Shown in pieces: positions 8,413-17,392 of a stretch of DNA of 54,544 nucleotides. The notes beneath the pieces are model-generated. The model searched no databases. It had not been told where the DNA came from and saw only the letters and a list, made by a program, of their open reading frames with translations. Position 1 is the first letter of the stretch, and every line of letters begins with the position of its first letter. Both the position numbers and the translations under genes were made by a program. Source of the DNA: Rhodospirillales bacterium (GTDB lineage: Bacteria; Pseudomonadota; Alphaproteobacteria; TMED109); the NCBI GenBank assembly GCA_009839325.1, contig VXPW01000051.1, forward strand, positions 45,755 to 100,298. Direction: 5' to 3'.

Positions 8413-9396
8413 ATGCGCGAGATTACCGTGCGCGAAGCCATTCGGGACGCCATGGCCGAAGAGATGCGACGAGACGAATCTGTGTTCTTGATGGGCGAGG
8501 AGGTGGCAGAGTACGAGGGTGCCTACAAGGTCAGTCAGGGATTGCTGCAGGAATTCGGGCCGGAGCGTGTGGTCGACACCCCGATCACGGAAGCGGGATT
8601 CGCGGGTGTCGGGGTGGGTGCCGCGATGATGGGCCTGCGTCCCATCGTGGAGTTCATGACGTGGAACTTCGCGATGCAGGCAATTGATCAAATCGTCAAT
8701 TCAGCGGCGAAAACAAGGTACATGTCTGGTGGTCGTTTGGGCTTACCCGTTGTCTTTCGCGGGCCGAATGGCGCTGCCTCGCAAGTGGCTGCCCAGCACA
8801 GCCAGGACTATGGGGCCTGGTACGCGCACGTGCCCGGCCTCAAGGTGGTGGCGCCATTCGATGCTGCCGATGCGAAGGGATTGCTGACCGCCGCGATTCG
8901 GGATCCTGACCCAGTCGTGTTTCTCGAGCACGAGCTACTCTATGGCGACACGGGCCAGGTGCCTGATGGGGAGCATGTGGCGGAGCTCGGTCGAGCAAGA
9001 GTCGTCCGGCCGGGACGGGATGTGACGTTGGTAAGTTGGTCGCGCGGAGTTTCCGCAGTACTGGCCGCGGCTGAAACGCTTGCGGGCCAGGATATCGAGG
9101 CAGAGGTCATCGACCTTCGGACGCTGCGACCGCTTGACCGCGCAACCGTGCTTGGCTCGGTACAGCGGACACACAGAATTGTATGCGTGGAGGAAGGGTG
9201 GCCCAGTTGCGGAATCGGAGCCGAGGTCATTGCGACTGTCAGTGCCGAGGCGTTTGATGCACTGGATGCCCCACCAAGGCGGGTAAGCGGAGCAGAAGTA
9301 CCAATGCCGTACGCGGCACATCTTGAGGCCCTGGCCCTTCCAGACGTTGAGACTGTTGTCCGCGTTGCACGCGAAGTGTGCTACGTCGATGTCTGA
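8413..9396 (+). CDS. pdhB: Pyruvate dehydrogenase E1 component, beta subunit
   Basis: This 327-residue transketolase-like beta subunit begins directly with [16 protein letters not shown]. It includes the substrate/cofactor region [18 protein letters not shown], the [18 protein letters not shown] segment and a complete transketolase C-terminal domain ([24 protein letters not shown]). Many alphaproteobacterial PdhB proteins carry an extra N-terminal lipoyl domain, and this one does not. It forms the E1 heterotetramer with the upstream gene product. Confidence 0.95.
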   Translation: MREITVREAIRDAMAEEMRRDESVFLMGEEVAEYEGAYKVSQGLLQEFGPERVVDTPITEAGFAGVGVGAAMMGLRPIVEFMTWNFAMQAIDQIVNSAAKTRYMSGGRLGLPVVFRGPNGAASQVAAQHSQDYGAWYAHVPGLKVVAPFDAADAKGLLTAAIRDPDPVVFLEHELLYGDTGQVPDGEHVAELGRARVVRPGRDVTLVSWSRGVSAVLAAAETLAGQDIEAEVIDLRTLRPLDRATVLGSVQRTHRIVCVEEGWPSCGIGAEVIATVSAEAFDALDAPPRRVSGAEVPMPYAAHLEALALPDVETVVRVAREVCYVDV

Positions 9397-9426
9397 AGGC
9401 TACTGGCCGCCAGGGGAACCTGAATC

Positions 9427-10701
9427 ATGCCGACGCTGATCCGGATGCCGGCGCTATCGCCAACCATGACGGAGGGGACGCTTGCCCGATGGCTCAAGAA
9501 GGAGGGTGATGGCGTCGAGCCGGGGGACGTGATAGCAGAAATCGAGACCGACAAGGCAACGATGGAGGTCGAGGCCGTAGATGAGGGCACGCTCGGCAAG
9601 ATTCTCGTAGCCGATGGAACGGAGGGCGTTGCCGTTAACTCAGTAATTGCCGTTCTGATGGGTGAGGGAGAGGATTCGCAGGCTCTGGAAGAGGTCGCGG
9701 CCGATCTAGACGAGCCATCCGCGCCTCGACCGGCTGCAATCACGGAGTCCTCCTCTCCCGAACCTGCTCCAGCCGCGGAGACGTCATCCGACGCGGCTTC
9801 AGCACCAGCACCAGCGCCGCTGACCGCAGCACCGCAGCAGCCGGCGTCGAAAGTGGACCGCGTCGCCGCTAGCCCTCTGGCACGGCGCATGGCGTCGCAA
9901 TCGGGGCTTGATCTGGGATCCATCCGCGGGTCCGGACCGCATGGACGAATCGTCAAGGCAGACATTGACCGGGTCCTCCAGGCTGGCATTGTGCCTGCAG
10001 CGGGCGAGGCCGAACAGCCGCCCGAACGAATCGAACTCAGCAACGTCCGGAAGGTCATCGCCGCCCGGCTTCTGGAAGCCAAGCAGACGATTCCGCATTT
10101 CTATCTGGAGGCGGACGCTGAGGCAGGTGCCCTTCTTGATCTGCGGCGGCGCATCAACGCCGACCTGGAGCGGGAGCGGCGGGTCACCGTGAACGATCTG
10201 GTCGTCAAGGCCACTGCGATGGCCTTGCGACGTGTGCCTCAGGTGAATTCGGCCTGGGGAGGCGACCACATCGTGAGGCATCGACAGGTCCATGTCGCGG
10301 TCGCGGTTGCGGTCGATGACGGGCTCTTTACCCCCGTCGTACGAAACACTGATCGCAAGGGGATTCTTGCAATTGCCGGCGAGATTCGGGCGCTTGTGGA
10401 CAAGACTCGGTCAGGCAAGTTGATGCCCGAGGAGTATCAGGGTGGCACGTTCAGCGTATCCAATCTGGGCATGTATGGAATTGAGGCTTTTGCAGCCGTG
10501 ATCAATCCGCCTCAGGGCGGAATTCTGGCGGTTGGCGCGGCCACCGAGAGACCGATCGTGCGCGATGGCGCGGTGAAGTCTGCGCCCGTGATGACTCTGA
10601 CATTGTCGGGAGACCACCGGGTGATCGACGGAGCGATCGGTGCCCGCTGGTTGGCGGAACTCCGCGCATTCATTGAAGATCCTGCGTTGATGCTGGTTTA
10701 G
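9427..10701 (+). CDS. pdhC: Pyruvate dehydrogenase E2 component (dihydrolipoyl acetyltransferase)
   Basis: The protein has 424 residues. A single N-terminal lipoyl domain carries the lipoylated Lys43 in [13 protein letters not shown]. An Ala/Pro-rich linker (about 95-140) follows, then the peripheral subunit-binding domain ([18 protein letters not shown]) at about 141-177, and the catalytic acetyltransferase domain ending in [13 protein letters not shown] with His397 and Asp401. It transfers acetyl groups from E1 to CoA. The gene lies in the pdh operon, five bases before lpd, whose stop and start are separated only by a short gap. Confidence 0.96.
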   Translation: MPTLIRMPALSPTMTEGTLARWLKKEGDGVEPGDVIAEIETDKATMEVEAVDEGTLGKILVADGTEGVAVNSVIAVLMGEGEDSQALEEVAADLDEPSAPRPAAITESSSPEPAPAAETSSDAASAPAPAPLTAAPQQPASKVDRVAASPLARRMASQSGLDLGSIRGSGPHGRIVKADIDRVLQAGIVPAAGEAEQPPERIELSNVRKVIAARLLEAKQTIPHFYLEADAEAGALLDLRRRINADLERERRVTVNDLVVKATAMALRRVPQVNSAWGGDHIVRHRQVHVAVAVAVDDGLFTPVVRNTDRKGILAIAGEIRALVDKTRSGKLMPEEYQGGTFSVSNLGMYGIEAFAAVINPPQGGILAVGAATERPIVRDGAVKSAPVMTLTLSGDHRVIDGAIGARWLAELRAFIEDPALMLV

Positions 10702-10705
10702 AACC

Positions 10706-12106
10706 GTGTCGCAAACCGAGTACGACGTCGCCGTCATCGGAGGCGGTCCGGGCGGATACGTGGCCGCCATTCGTGCTGCCCAACTGGGGATGCGCACGGT
10801 GGTGGTGGAGCGTGAGCACTTGGGAGGCATCTGCCTCAACTGGGGCTGTATCCCGACCAAGGCCCTTCTGCGAAGCGCGGAGATACGTCACGTGCTGAAT
10901 GAAGCCGAAACGCACGGCTTCAGTTTTGGTCAAGTAAAGCTTGACGTTGGCAAGCTCGTTGCGCGAAGCCGAACGGTTGCTGACCAGCTCGCCCACGGCG
11001 TCGGGCACCTACTAAAGAAGCACAAGGTGGACGTAGTGGAAGGAACCGGGTCGCTTGCCGGGGCCGGCCGCGTTCGGGTAGAGCGGGACGGCGCAGACGA
11101 GCAACTGTTGTCGGCTTCCCATACGATCATTGCGACCGGCGCGCGGGCTCGGGCATTGCCGGGTATCGAGCCTGACGGCAAGCGAATTTGGACCTACCGG
11201 GAAGCCTTGTTGCCGGACGCGGTTCCCAAGCGCCTGCTGGTTGTTGGATCCGGTGCTATCGGCATGGAATTCGCGAGCTTTTTCCAAGACTTGGGGTCGG
11301 AAGTTACCGTGGTGGAGGTGCTGGATCGGATCGTACCCAACGAGGATGCCGAAATTTCCGCGCTTGCCGAAAAGCTCTTTCGCTCCCAGGGCATGCGGCT
11401 CCTCACGAATTCCGCCGTCCAGTCTGTCCAAGCGAAAGGACGGGCGCTCCACGTAACGGTCGAGCTTCCCGACAAGACGACGGACACGGTCACGGTAGAC
11501 AAGCTGATCCTGGCGGTGGGAATCACGGGAAACGTGGAAGAGATCGGTCTCGAAGCGGCGGGGGTCGAGGTTGAACGAGGGCACATCAGGACGAATTCGG
11601 TCGGGGCGACCGGGGTTCCCGGCATACATGCGATCGGGGACGTTACCGGGCCGCCCTGGCTGGCTCACAAGGCCAGCCACGAAGGGATCGCATGTGTTGA
11701 AGGCATCGCGGGCATGGAAGCTCATCCACCGGATACGTCCCGCATTCCGGCGTGCACCTATTGTCGCCCACAGATTGCCAGTATCGGATTGACGGAGGCC
11801 GCAGCCGCGGCAGCTGGACATGACGTCAAGATCGGAAGGTTTCCGTTCCTCGCCAACGGCAAGGCCATTGCGCTGGGCGAGGCCGAGGGGCTCATGAAAA
11901 CAGTCTTTGATGGAGCGACTGGAGAACTTCTCGGAGCCCACATGATTGGCACGGAAGTGACTGAACTGATTCAAGGATTTGCGATTGCCAGAACAATGGA
12001 AGCGACCGAGTTGGACTTGATGCATACCGTATTTCCGCATCCCACTTTGTCAGAAATGATGCATGAATCGACGCTGCAGGCGTTCAGCCGTGCCATTCAT
12101 ATCTAA
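10706..12106 (+). CDS. lpdA: Dihydrolipoyl dehydrogenase (E3)
   Basis: This 466-residue flavoprotein disulfide reductase reoxidises dihydrolipoamide with NAD+. It has the FAD motif IGGGPGGYVAAIRAA at the N-terminus, the redox disulfide GGICLNWGCIPTK (Cys43 and Cys48), a second NAD-binding glycine motif VVGSGAIGMEFASFF, and the C-terminal dimer interface with HPTLSEMMHE carrying the catalytic His. It starts with GTG at 10706, four bases after the pdhC stop. Its place in the pdh operon makes it the E3 of this complex. It probably also serves other 2-oxoacid dehydrogenases. Confidence 0.96.
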   Translation: MSQTEYDVAVIGGGPGGYVAAIRAAQLGMRTVVVEREHLGGICLNWGCIPTKALLRSAEIRHVLNEAETHGFSFGQVKLDVGKLVARSRTVADQLAHGVGHLLKKHKVDVVEGTGSLAGAGRVRVERDGADEQLLSASHTIIATGARARALPGIEPDGKRIWTYREALLPDAVPKRLLVVGSGAIGMEFASFFQDLGSEVTVVEVLDRIVPNEDAEISALAEKLFRSQGMRLLTNSAVQSVQAKGRALHVTVELPDKTTDTVTVDKLILAVGITGNVEEIGLEAAGVEVERGHIRTNSVGATGVPGIHAIGDVTGPPWLAHKASHEGIACVEGIAGMEAHPPDTSRIPACTYCRPQIASIGLTEAAAAAAGHDVKIGRFPFLANGKAIALGEAEGLMKTVFDGATGELLGAHMIGTEVTELIQGFAIARTMEATELDLMHTVFPHPTLSEMMHESTLQAFSRAIHI

Positions 12107-12112
12107 AGCTGG

Positions 12113-12158
12113 AGGTTCCGCCATCGTCGGGCCTTCCAGGCTGGAATGGCCGGAACCT
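12113..12158. repeat. Long imperfect hairpin after lpdA
   Basis: AGGTTCC (12113-12119) pairs with GGAACCT (12152-12158). Inside, GGCC-TTCCA (12130-12138) pairs with TGGAA-T-GGCC (12142-12151) around a GGC loop, leaving a left-hand bulge of about ten bases. It begins seven bases after the lpdA stop and precedes lipA. There is no T run, so it may be an attenuator or an RNA-processing or stability hairpin rather than a simple terminator. Confidence 0.5.
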
Positions 12159-12249
12159 GGAAGCGATGCCGGCCAATTTCGACGACCGGACTGTTGCTGC
12201 CGCTTGAAGCGCGCTCAACGTCGACCTCATTAGATTGTTGAGGTCAAGC

Positions 12250-13242
12250 ATGCATCCACGAACCGGATACATCAGCACTGCCCATTTGGCGCCCGCCTCC
12301 GGTGTGAAGCCGGCGCGGAAGCCGCCTTGGATTCGGGTCAAAGCGCCCACTTCGGAAGGCTATCGAAGGACGAAGGAACTCGTTCATGGACTGAGCCTGC
12401 GGACAGTATGTGAAGAAGCCGCCTGCCCGAATATCGGCGAATGCTGGAGCCATGGTCACGCGACCATGATGGTGCTCGGGGAGATTTGCACGCGCAAGTG
12501 CGCGTTTTGCAATGTCGCCACAGGACGGCCGCAGCCCGTCGACACCGGCGAACCCCAGCGGCTTGCAGATGCGGTGGCGGCTCTGGGGCTCACCCACGTG
12601 GTGATCACGTCTGTCGACCGCGATGATCTGGCGGACGGCGGTGCCGGCCATTTCGCGGCCTGCATCGGCGCCATTCGGGCCACCAGTCCCGGGGTGACCG
12701 TAGAGGTCTTGACCCCGGACTTTCAACGGAAGGCCGGGGCTCTCGAAGTTATCGCGGAGGCGGCGCCGGACGTATTCAATCACAATCTGGAAACCGTCCC
12801 ACGTCTCTACCGGACGGTTCGGCGCGCTGCCGACTATGCCCACAGTCTGGAACTCTTCGTGCGGGTGCGGGCACTGAACCCGCAGATCTTCACCAAGTCG
12901 GGTCTCATGGTCGGACTGGGGGAGACCGACGTGGAAGTCCTGGCGGTCATGGACGACATGCGCGCGCACGATGTCGATTTCCTGACGATCGGGCAGTACT
13001 TGCAGCCAACGCCCGGACACCATCCGATCGAGCGTTTCGTCTCACCCGAGGAATTTGGGGTGCTCGAAGCGGAAGCGCTAACGCGCAGATTCCTGCTGGT
13101 TTCGGCTTCACCGCTGACCCGTTCCTCCTATCACGCAGATCAGGACTTCCGAAGACTGCGGGCAGCACGCCGTTCCAAAGTCGGCACGACCCCCGGGCAC
13201 GGGACAGCCGGTGCCTGGTGTGAGGGCGCGTCTCGCGCCTGA
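12250..13242 (+). CDS. lipA: Lipoyl synthase
   Basis: This 330-residue radical SAM enzyme inserts two sulfurs into octanoyl groups on lipoyl domains such as that of the E2 encoded upstream. Both cluster motifs are complete: the auxiliary cluster Cys54, Cys59 and Cys65 ([12 protein letters not shown]) and the SAM cluster Cys80, Cys84 and Cys87 (CTRKCAFC). The C-terminal RSSYHAD supplies the conserved serine. The ATG at 12250 was chosen because GAGGT lies about six bases upstream; a TTG at 12235 would add five residues. Its position after pdh fits a lipoate supply role. Confidence 0.96.
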   Translation: MHPRTGYISTAHLAPASGVKPARKPPWIRVKAPTSEGYRRTKELVHGLSLRTVCEEAACPNIGECWSHGHATMMVLGEICTRKCAFCNVATGRPQPVDTGEPQRLADAVAALGLTHVVITSVDRDDLADGGAGHFAACIGAIRATSPGVTVEVLTPDFQRKAGALEVIAEAAPDVFNHNLETVPRLYRTVRRAADYAHSLELFVRVRALNPQIFTKSGLMVGLGETDVEVLAVMDDMRAHDVDFLTIGQYLQPTPGHHPIERFVSPEEFGVLEAEALTRRFLLVSASPLTRSSYHADQDFRRLRAARRSKVGTTPGHGTAGAWCEGASRA

Positions 13243-13256
13243 ACCGGGTAGTACGG

Positions 13257-13721
13257 ATGCCGCGACATGCTGAACGCAGGGTTTCTGCGTTTACGCCGGA
13301 GCAACTGTTCGACCTTGTTGTCGATGTCGAGAGATACCCGGAGTTCCTTCCTTGGTGCCTGGGCGCTGCGGTAACCGCACAGTACAACGACGGTTTCGAG
13401 GCTGACCTCGCTATCGGTTTTCGCCTGCTTCGCGCCAGCTACCGCAGCAGGATCACGCATCACAGGCCAACACGCATCGACGTAAAACTTGTCCGCGGGC
13501 CGTTTCGCTACCTCGTCAACCACTGGCGCTTCGAACAGGTGGACAAGCTGAAGACGGAAATCGATTTCGAGGTCGATTTTGAATTTCGTTCAACCGTATT
13601 CTCGAAGGCCATGTCACCGCTTTTTGGCGTTGCCGTTCAGCGCATGGTCCACGAGTTCGAACGGAGGGCGCAGCGCCTGTACTCCGCTACACCTGAGGCC
13701 TGCGCAAAGGTCGGCCGGTAG
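13257..13721 (+). CDS. Coq10/RatA-family START-like protein
   Basis: This 154-residue SRPBCC (START-like) protein opens with the family pattern FTPEQLFDLVVDVERYPEFL, continues with PWCLGAAV, and ends with FSKAMSPLFGVAVQRMVHEF and a basic tail. Alphaproteobacterial members resemble Coq10, a ubiquinone-binding protein needed for efficient quinone use. The RatA toxin name comes from an E. coli homologue. The location just after lipA is the common alphaproteobacterial arrangement and argues for the quinone role. There is no antitoxin-like partner. Confidence 0.88.
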   Translation: MPRHAERRVSAFTPEQLFDLVVDVERYPEFLPWCLGAAVTAQYNDGFEADLAIGFRLLRASYRSRITHHRPTRIDVKLVRGPFRYLVNHWRFEQVDKLKTEIDFEVDFEFRSTVFSKAMSPLFGVAVQRMVHEFERRAQRLYSATPEACAKVGR

Positions 13722-13804
13722 CATCGGGCCGGACCGAACGGGTTCGCAGGGCCACAGGCCGGTTGGTATCGCCACTAGGTCGTCGCGATGGGCGCGGAAG
13801 TGGT

Positions 13805-14404
13805 TTAGGCCGGGTTGCGCGGTGCAAATCCTTCCAAGCAGCGGGCCAGGGTTTCGATCCGGCTGAGTTCCTGATCCAGCATCGCAAACACGGAATCCAG
13901 GCTCCGTTCTTCCTCATCGAGAAGCCATCGGCGACACGTTCGGATCCAAACGTATGCGAGCGCGGTCGCGCGGACAGCTCGCTCAAATTCGCTGCCTGCC
14001 AATCCCGCCGCGTCCAAGACGTTTCCCATCGATGTTTGGATGCGGCCAAACGTGCGAGCGGCGGAGTTCGGACAGCGCAGCGCATGGGAGCCGAACTCGC
14101 GGAACGCGGCACGATGCGGGGCCAACACGTCCAAGCGGCACATCAACGCTTCCAGGAGCCTCTCCTTGGGGGAGGCAGCGGCGAAATCCTCTTCGTCCAG
14201 TGCCGAAATCACGCGCTCGTCAGTTTGGCGGGCAAGGGCATCCAGAACATCATCCTGAACCGAGAAGCGGGCTTCGGCAATTTCAGGGTCGACTTCGGCC
14301 ATAAGGGCTAGATCGGCCACCGTCGTTGTCCGCCAGTTGCCTTCCTCAGCGGCGCGGAGGGCGGCTTGAACCAAGCGTTCGGTCAAGGAATCGTTAGCAG
14401 CCAC
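13805..14404 (-). CDS. TetR-like regulator (COQ9-like C-terminus possible)
   Basis: The protein has 199 residues. The first 55 residues (LTERLVQAALRAAEEGNWRT, TTVADLALMAEVD) read as a TetR-type helix-turn-helix, followed by an all-helical domain ending in LDQELSRIETLARCLEG. The C-terminal helix resembles alphaproteobacterial TetR proteins related to COQ9, and the gene is convergent with a Coq10-like gene, so a link to quinone metabolism is possible. No operator or target is evident. The family call is moderate and the function unknown. Confidence 0.65.
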   Translation of the reverse strand: MAANDSLTERLVQAALRAAEEGNWRTTTVADLALMAEVDPEIAEARFSVQDDVLDALARQTDERVISALDEEDFAAASPKERLLEALMCRLDVLAPHRAAFREFGSHALRCPNSAARTFGRIQTSMGNVLDAAGLAGSEFERAVRATALAYVWIRTCRRWLLDEEERSLDSVFAMLDQELSRIETLARCLEGFAPRNPA

Positions 14405-14428
14405 GGCACTCTCGCTAGCAAGAGGGGT

Positions 14429-15790
14429 TCACACTACCCCAAAGGCAAGCATGGCTTCCGCTACCTTGCGGAAGCCGGCGATGTTGGCGCCAGCAACGTA
14501 GTCGATCGAGTCACTGTCTTCTCGTCCGAATTCGACGCACCGACCATGGATATCGGACATGATCTGTTCAAGCTGACGCTCCATGTCGGCGAGCGTCCAC
14601 GACAACCGCGCAGAGTTTTGGCTCATCTCCAGCCCGGAAACCGCCACTCCCCCGGCATTGGCTGCCTTGGCCGGGCCGAACATGACGCCAGAATCAGTCA
14701 GCAGCGAGACAGCATCAAGCTCCGTCGGCATGTTGGCGCCTTCGCAGACAGCCGTGACCCCGCCTTCGATCAGGCGACGGGCATCCGAGGTGTCGATTTC
14801 ATTTTGCGTGGCGCATGGAAGCGCGACGTCGCACGGGACCATCCAGGGCCGGGCGTCGGCATGGTAGGTGGCCGATGCGAATCGCTCCGCGTACTCGGCA
14901 ATGCGACCACGCCGAACTTCCTTCAATTCCCGCACCCAGCGAAGTTTTTCGTCGTCGAATCCGTCTGGGTCGTGAATGCATCCTCCCGAATCGGAAAGTG
15001 TTTGGACGATCGCACCTGAATGCAGCGCCCTTTCGGCCGCGTGCAACGAAACGTTGCCCGAACCGGAGATGCTGATGCGCAGGCCGCTCAAATTTCGTCC
15101 GACCTCATTCAGCATGTGTTCGAGAAACAGCACCACCCCATACCCGGTGGCCTCGGTCCGGATAAGACTGCCACCAAACTCCAATCCTTTTCCTGTCAGG
15201 ACACCTTCGAACGACCCGGTAATCCGCTTGTACTGTCCGAACATGTAACCAATTTCTCTGGCGCCGACGCCGATGTCGCCGGCGGGCACATCGAGGTTGG
15301 GGCCGATGTGGCGATAGAGCTCATTGATGAATGATTGGCAAAATCGCATCACTTCAGCCGGCGACTTGCCTTTCGGATTGAAGTTTGCGCCGCCTTTTCC
15401 AGCGCCCATCGGCAGTCCGGTGAGACTATTCTTGAACGTCTGCTCGAAGGCCAAAAACTTGAGGATGCTCGGCGTGACCGTGTGGCTGAAGCGGAGGCCT
15501 CCCTTGTAGGGGCCAATGGCGTTGTTCATCTGCACGCGAAACCCGCGGTTGACGATGATCTCGCCGGCATCGTTTTGCCAGGACACACGAAACGAGACCA
15601 TACGGTCCGGCTCGGTCATGCGCTCCAGAATCCGAAGCTCATGGTAAACAGGGTGCCGGTCGATGTAAGGCAGGAGGGTGTTCGCTACCTCGTAAACCGC
15701 TTGATGAAATTCGCGCTCGCCGGGATTACGGACAACGAGGCCGTCCATGAATTTCTGCAGTTGAGCCGGCCGGCATCTGCCAGGCATCAT
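14429..15790 (-). CDS. gdhA: Glutamate dehydrogenase (NADP-type, hexameric)
   Basis: This 453-residue enzyme belongs to the small hexameric class. It aminates 2-oxoglutarate to glutamate with ammonia. The substrate pocket reads NAIGPYKGGLRFS and LPMGAGKGGANFNPK, with the likely catalytic Lys132. The nucleotide domain follows with ISGSGNVSLHAAE, and the C-terminal GFRKVAEAMLAFGVV is intact. Length and the GGLRFSHTVTPSILKF block match the E. coli GdhA type, usually NADP-dependent; cofactor preference is inferred from family resemblance. The TetR-like gene follows 24 bases downstream on the same strand. Confidence 0.94.
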   Translation of the reverse strand: MMPGRCRPAQLQKFMDGLVVRNPGEREFHQAVYEVANTLLPYIDRHPVYHELRILERMTEPDRMVSFRVSWQNDAGEIIVNRGFRVQMNNAIGPYKGGLRFSHTVTPSILKFLAFEQTFKNSLTGLPMGAGKGGANFNPKGKSPAEVMRFCQSFINELYRHIGPNLDVPAGDIGVGAREIGYMFGQYKRITGSFEGVLTGKGLEFGGSLIRTEATGYGVVLFLEHMLNEVGRNLSGLRISISGSGNVSLHAAERALHSGAIVQTLSDSGGCIHDPDGFDDEKLRWVRELKEVRRGRIAEYAERFASATYHADARPWMVPCDVALPCATQNEIDTSDARRLIEGGVTAVCEGANMPTELDAVSLLTDSGVMFGPAKAANAGGVAVSGLEMSQNSARLSWTLADMERQLEQIMSDIHGRCVEFGREDSDSIDYVAGANIAGFRKVAEAMLAFGVV

Positions 15791-15811
15791 TGCTTTCCAT
15801 GTACGCTCGGT

Positions 15812-16894
15812 TCAGCCTGCTCGCGCATTCAGGAATCCAAGCTCAGCCATCCCGGCGATCCCGATTGAACGCCGCCGGAAATCCGACCAGTTGTCGTAGA
15901 TGCGCTGATTGATCTCATCGTCGGCTGCAGTTTCAGCCACAACTTCGTCACTCACCTCAAACCACCGAGCCAGGATGTCGGCAGGCAGACGCTCAATTGT
16001 GGCCCCGTAATCCTGAATCAGGCGTTCGAGGGCAAGCGCGTTGTTGGAGGTGAATTCCGCGAGCATCTGGGTGGTTTCTGCCTCGGCAGCCACTTGCACG
16101 AGAGATTGAAGGCGCTTGGGAAGTTCTTCGAAGGCTTCCTTGTTGACCATCAGGGAGAGCGTGGTGCCGGGTTCGTGTACGCCGGGTCCGTAGCAGTAAG
16201 GGGCAACCTTGTAGAAACCGTGAGCAAGGTCCATCCAGGGGCCACCCCATTCCGCGGCGTCGATCACTCCGGATTGCAGGGAAGGCATGACCTCGCCCCC
16301 GGGAAGATTGATCGTTGTGGCTCCAAGCCGTGCTAGCACCTCTGATTGCAGCCCGGCCATCCGCACGCGAAGACCTTGCAGGTCGGCCAAACTCTCCAGG
16401 CGCTTTCGGAACCAGCCAATCATCTGCATGCCGGCATTACCTGCGACAAACGCCTTCAGGCCGTAGCGACTGTAGAGCTCGTCCCACAGCTCCTGGCCGC
16501 CGCCATAACGGATCCACGCAATCTGCTCGAGCGGTGCCAAGCCGCCCGGAACCGAGCCGAAGAACGCGGTGCTGCGGTTCTTGGAAATCCAGTAATAGGG
16601 CGAGTCATGGCCCATCTCGGCCTTGCCCTCACGGACGGCATCAAACACTTCGAACGCAGGCACGAACTCCCCAGCAGCGAAGAGCTTGATCGTAAGCTCG
16701 CCATCCGAAAGTTCGGTGATGCGATCAGCAATACGCTGGGCTCCGGTGCCGATTCCTGGGAAATTCTTTTGCCAACAAGTGACCATCTTCCAGCGGCGTT
16801 CACTGCGCGCATAGGCAGGAGCGCCAATGGTGGTTGCCGCAGCGGTCGCACTGCCGGCAAGAAACGAACGTCGATCAAGAGGTAGTTTTGACAT
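15812..16894 (-). CDS. TRAP transporter solute-binding protein (DctP/TAXI-independent type)
   Basis: This 360-residue periplasmic receptor has a twin-arginine signal (DRRSFLAGSATAAATTIGAP, cleaved near APAYA). The mature domain has TRAP receptor features: KMVTCWQKNFPGIGTGAQRI, VREGKAEMGHDSPYYW, and GLQSEVLARLGATTINLPGGE with the carboxylate-binding Arg in LRVRMAG. It resembles the family that binds 2-oxo or other organic acids, as in LLDRRSF-type receptors. No dctQ or dctM membrane genes are visible nearby, so the permease must lie elsewhere. It ends 21 bases before gdhA on the same strand. Confidence 0.9.
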   Translation of the reverse strand: MSKLPLDRRSFLAGSATAAATTIGAPAYARSERRWKMVTCWQKNFPGIGTGAQRIADRITELSDGELTIKLFAAGEFVPAFEVFDAVREGKAEMGHDSPYYWISKNRSTAFFGSVPGGLAPLEQIAWIRYGGGQELWDELYSRYGLKAFVAGNAGMQMIGWFRKRLESLADLQGLRVRMAGLQSEVLARLGATTINLPGGEVMPSLQSGVIDAAEWGGPWMDLAHGFYKVAPYCYGPGVHEPGTTLSLMVNKEAFEELPKRLQSLVQVAAEAETTQMLAEFTSNNALALERLIQDYGATIERLPADILARWFEVSDEVVAETAADDEINQRIYDNWSDFRRRSIGIAGMAELGFLNARAG

Positions 16895-17392
16895 AGATGG
16901 CCCCTAACAAAGGCAGGCGCGAAAACGTCCGCTGCAAAGCATAGCCAGTGCAGAAGTCTTCGTGCGGCGGGGATGGGGCTTGGGACCACGTCGCTCGCGG
17001 CAACTCCCGTGCGAGCAGAGCCGGGCACGGCAAGCTCCGCCGGAGTTCGCTCGTTCAGGGATCTCGGAGTAGTCGCTGGCCTTGCCGCCGCGCATTCCGA
17101 AGACGCGTGCGGTTCCCGGAACCTAGAACCGGGAAGACACGAAAGCGGCCATGGCCGATGCGGACGTGGAGGCAGTGGTCAGTGGCTTCTGGAGCATCAT
17201 CAAACAGGATCCGCCGAACGTGCCCGACAAAACCGGTTCAGGCCGGCGGGATGGCCCCAGTTGCCAACACTGCCGAATCTGCTCGGACAACGGCTTTCCC
17301 GGAAGTGAACACGGCGACCGCACGGCCACCCGGGCGCTAGGAGCAGCGTGAGCAGGGAACAGGCGAACCATCGATCGCCTTCGGCGAAACGG
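16895..17392. other. Intergenic region between TRAP receptor and carboxylase
   Basis: I see no supported gene in these 498 bases. Short frames on both strands lack recognisable sequence. The carboxylase on the minus strand ends here and the TRAP receptor promoter should lie near 16895-17000. No repeats or strong hairpins were noticed. Confidence 0.5.

Noticed and set aside
11012-12040. 342-codon minus-strand frame opposite lpdA
   Set aside because: Shadow of lpdA; no domain.
13257-14404. RatA toxin with the adjacent gene as antitoxin
   Set aside because: The neighbour is a TetR-like regulator on the opposite strand, and the first protein fits Coq10 in a standard alphaproteobacterial position.
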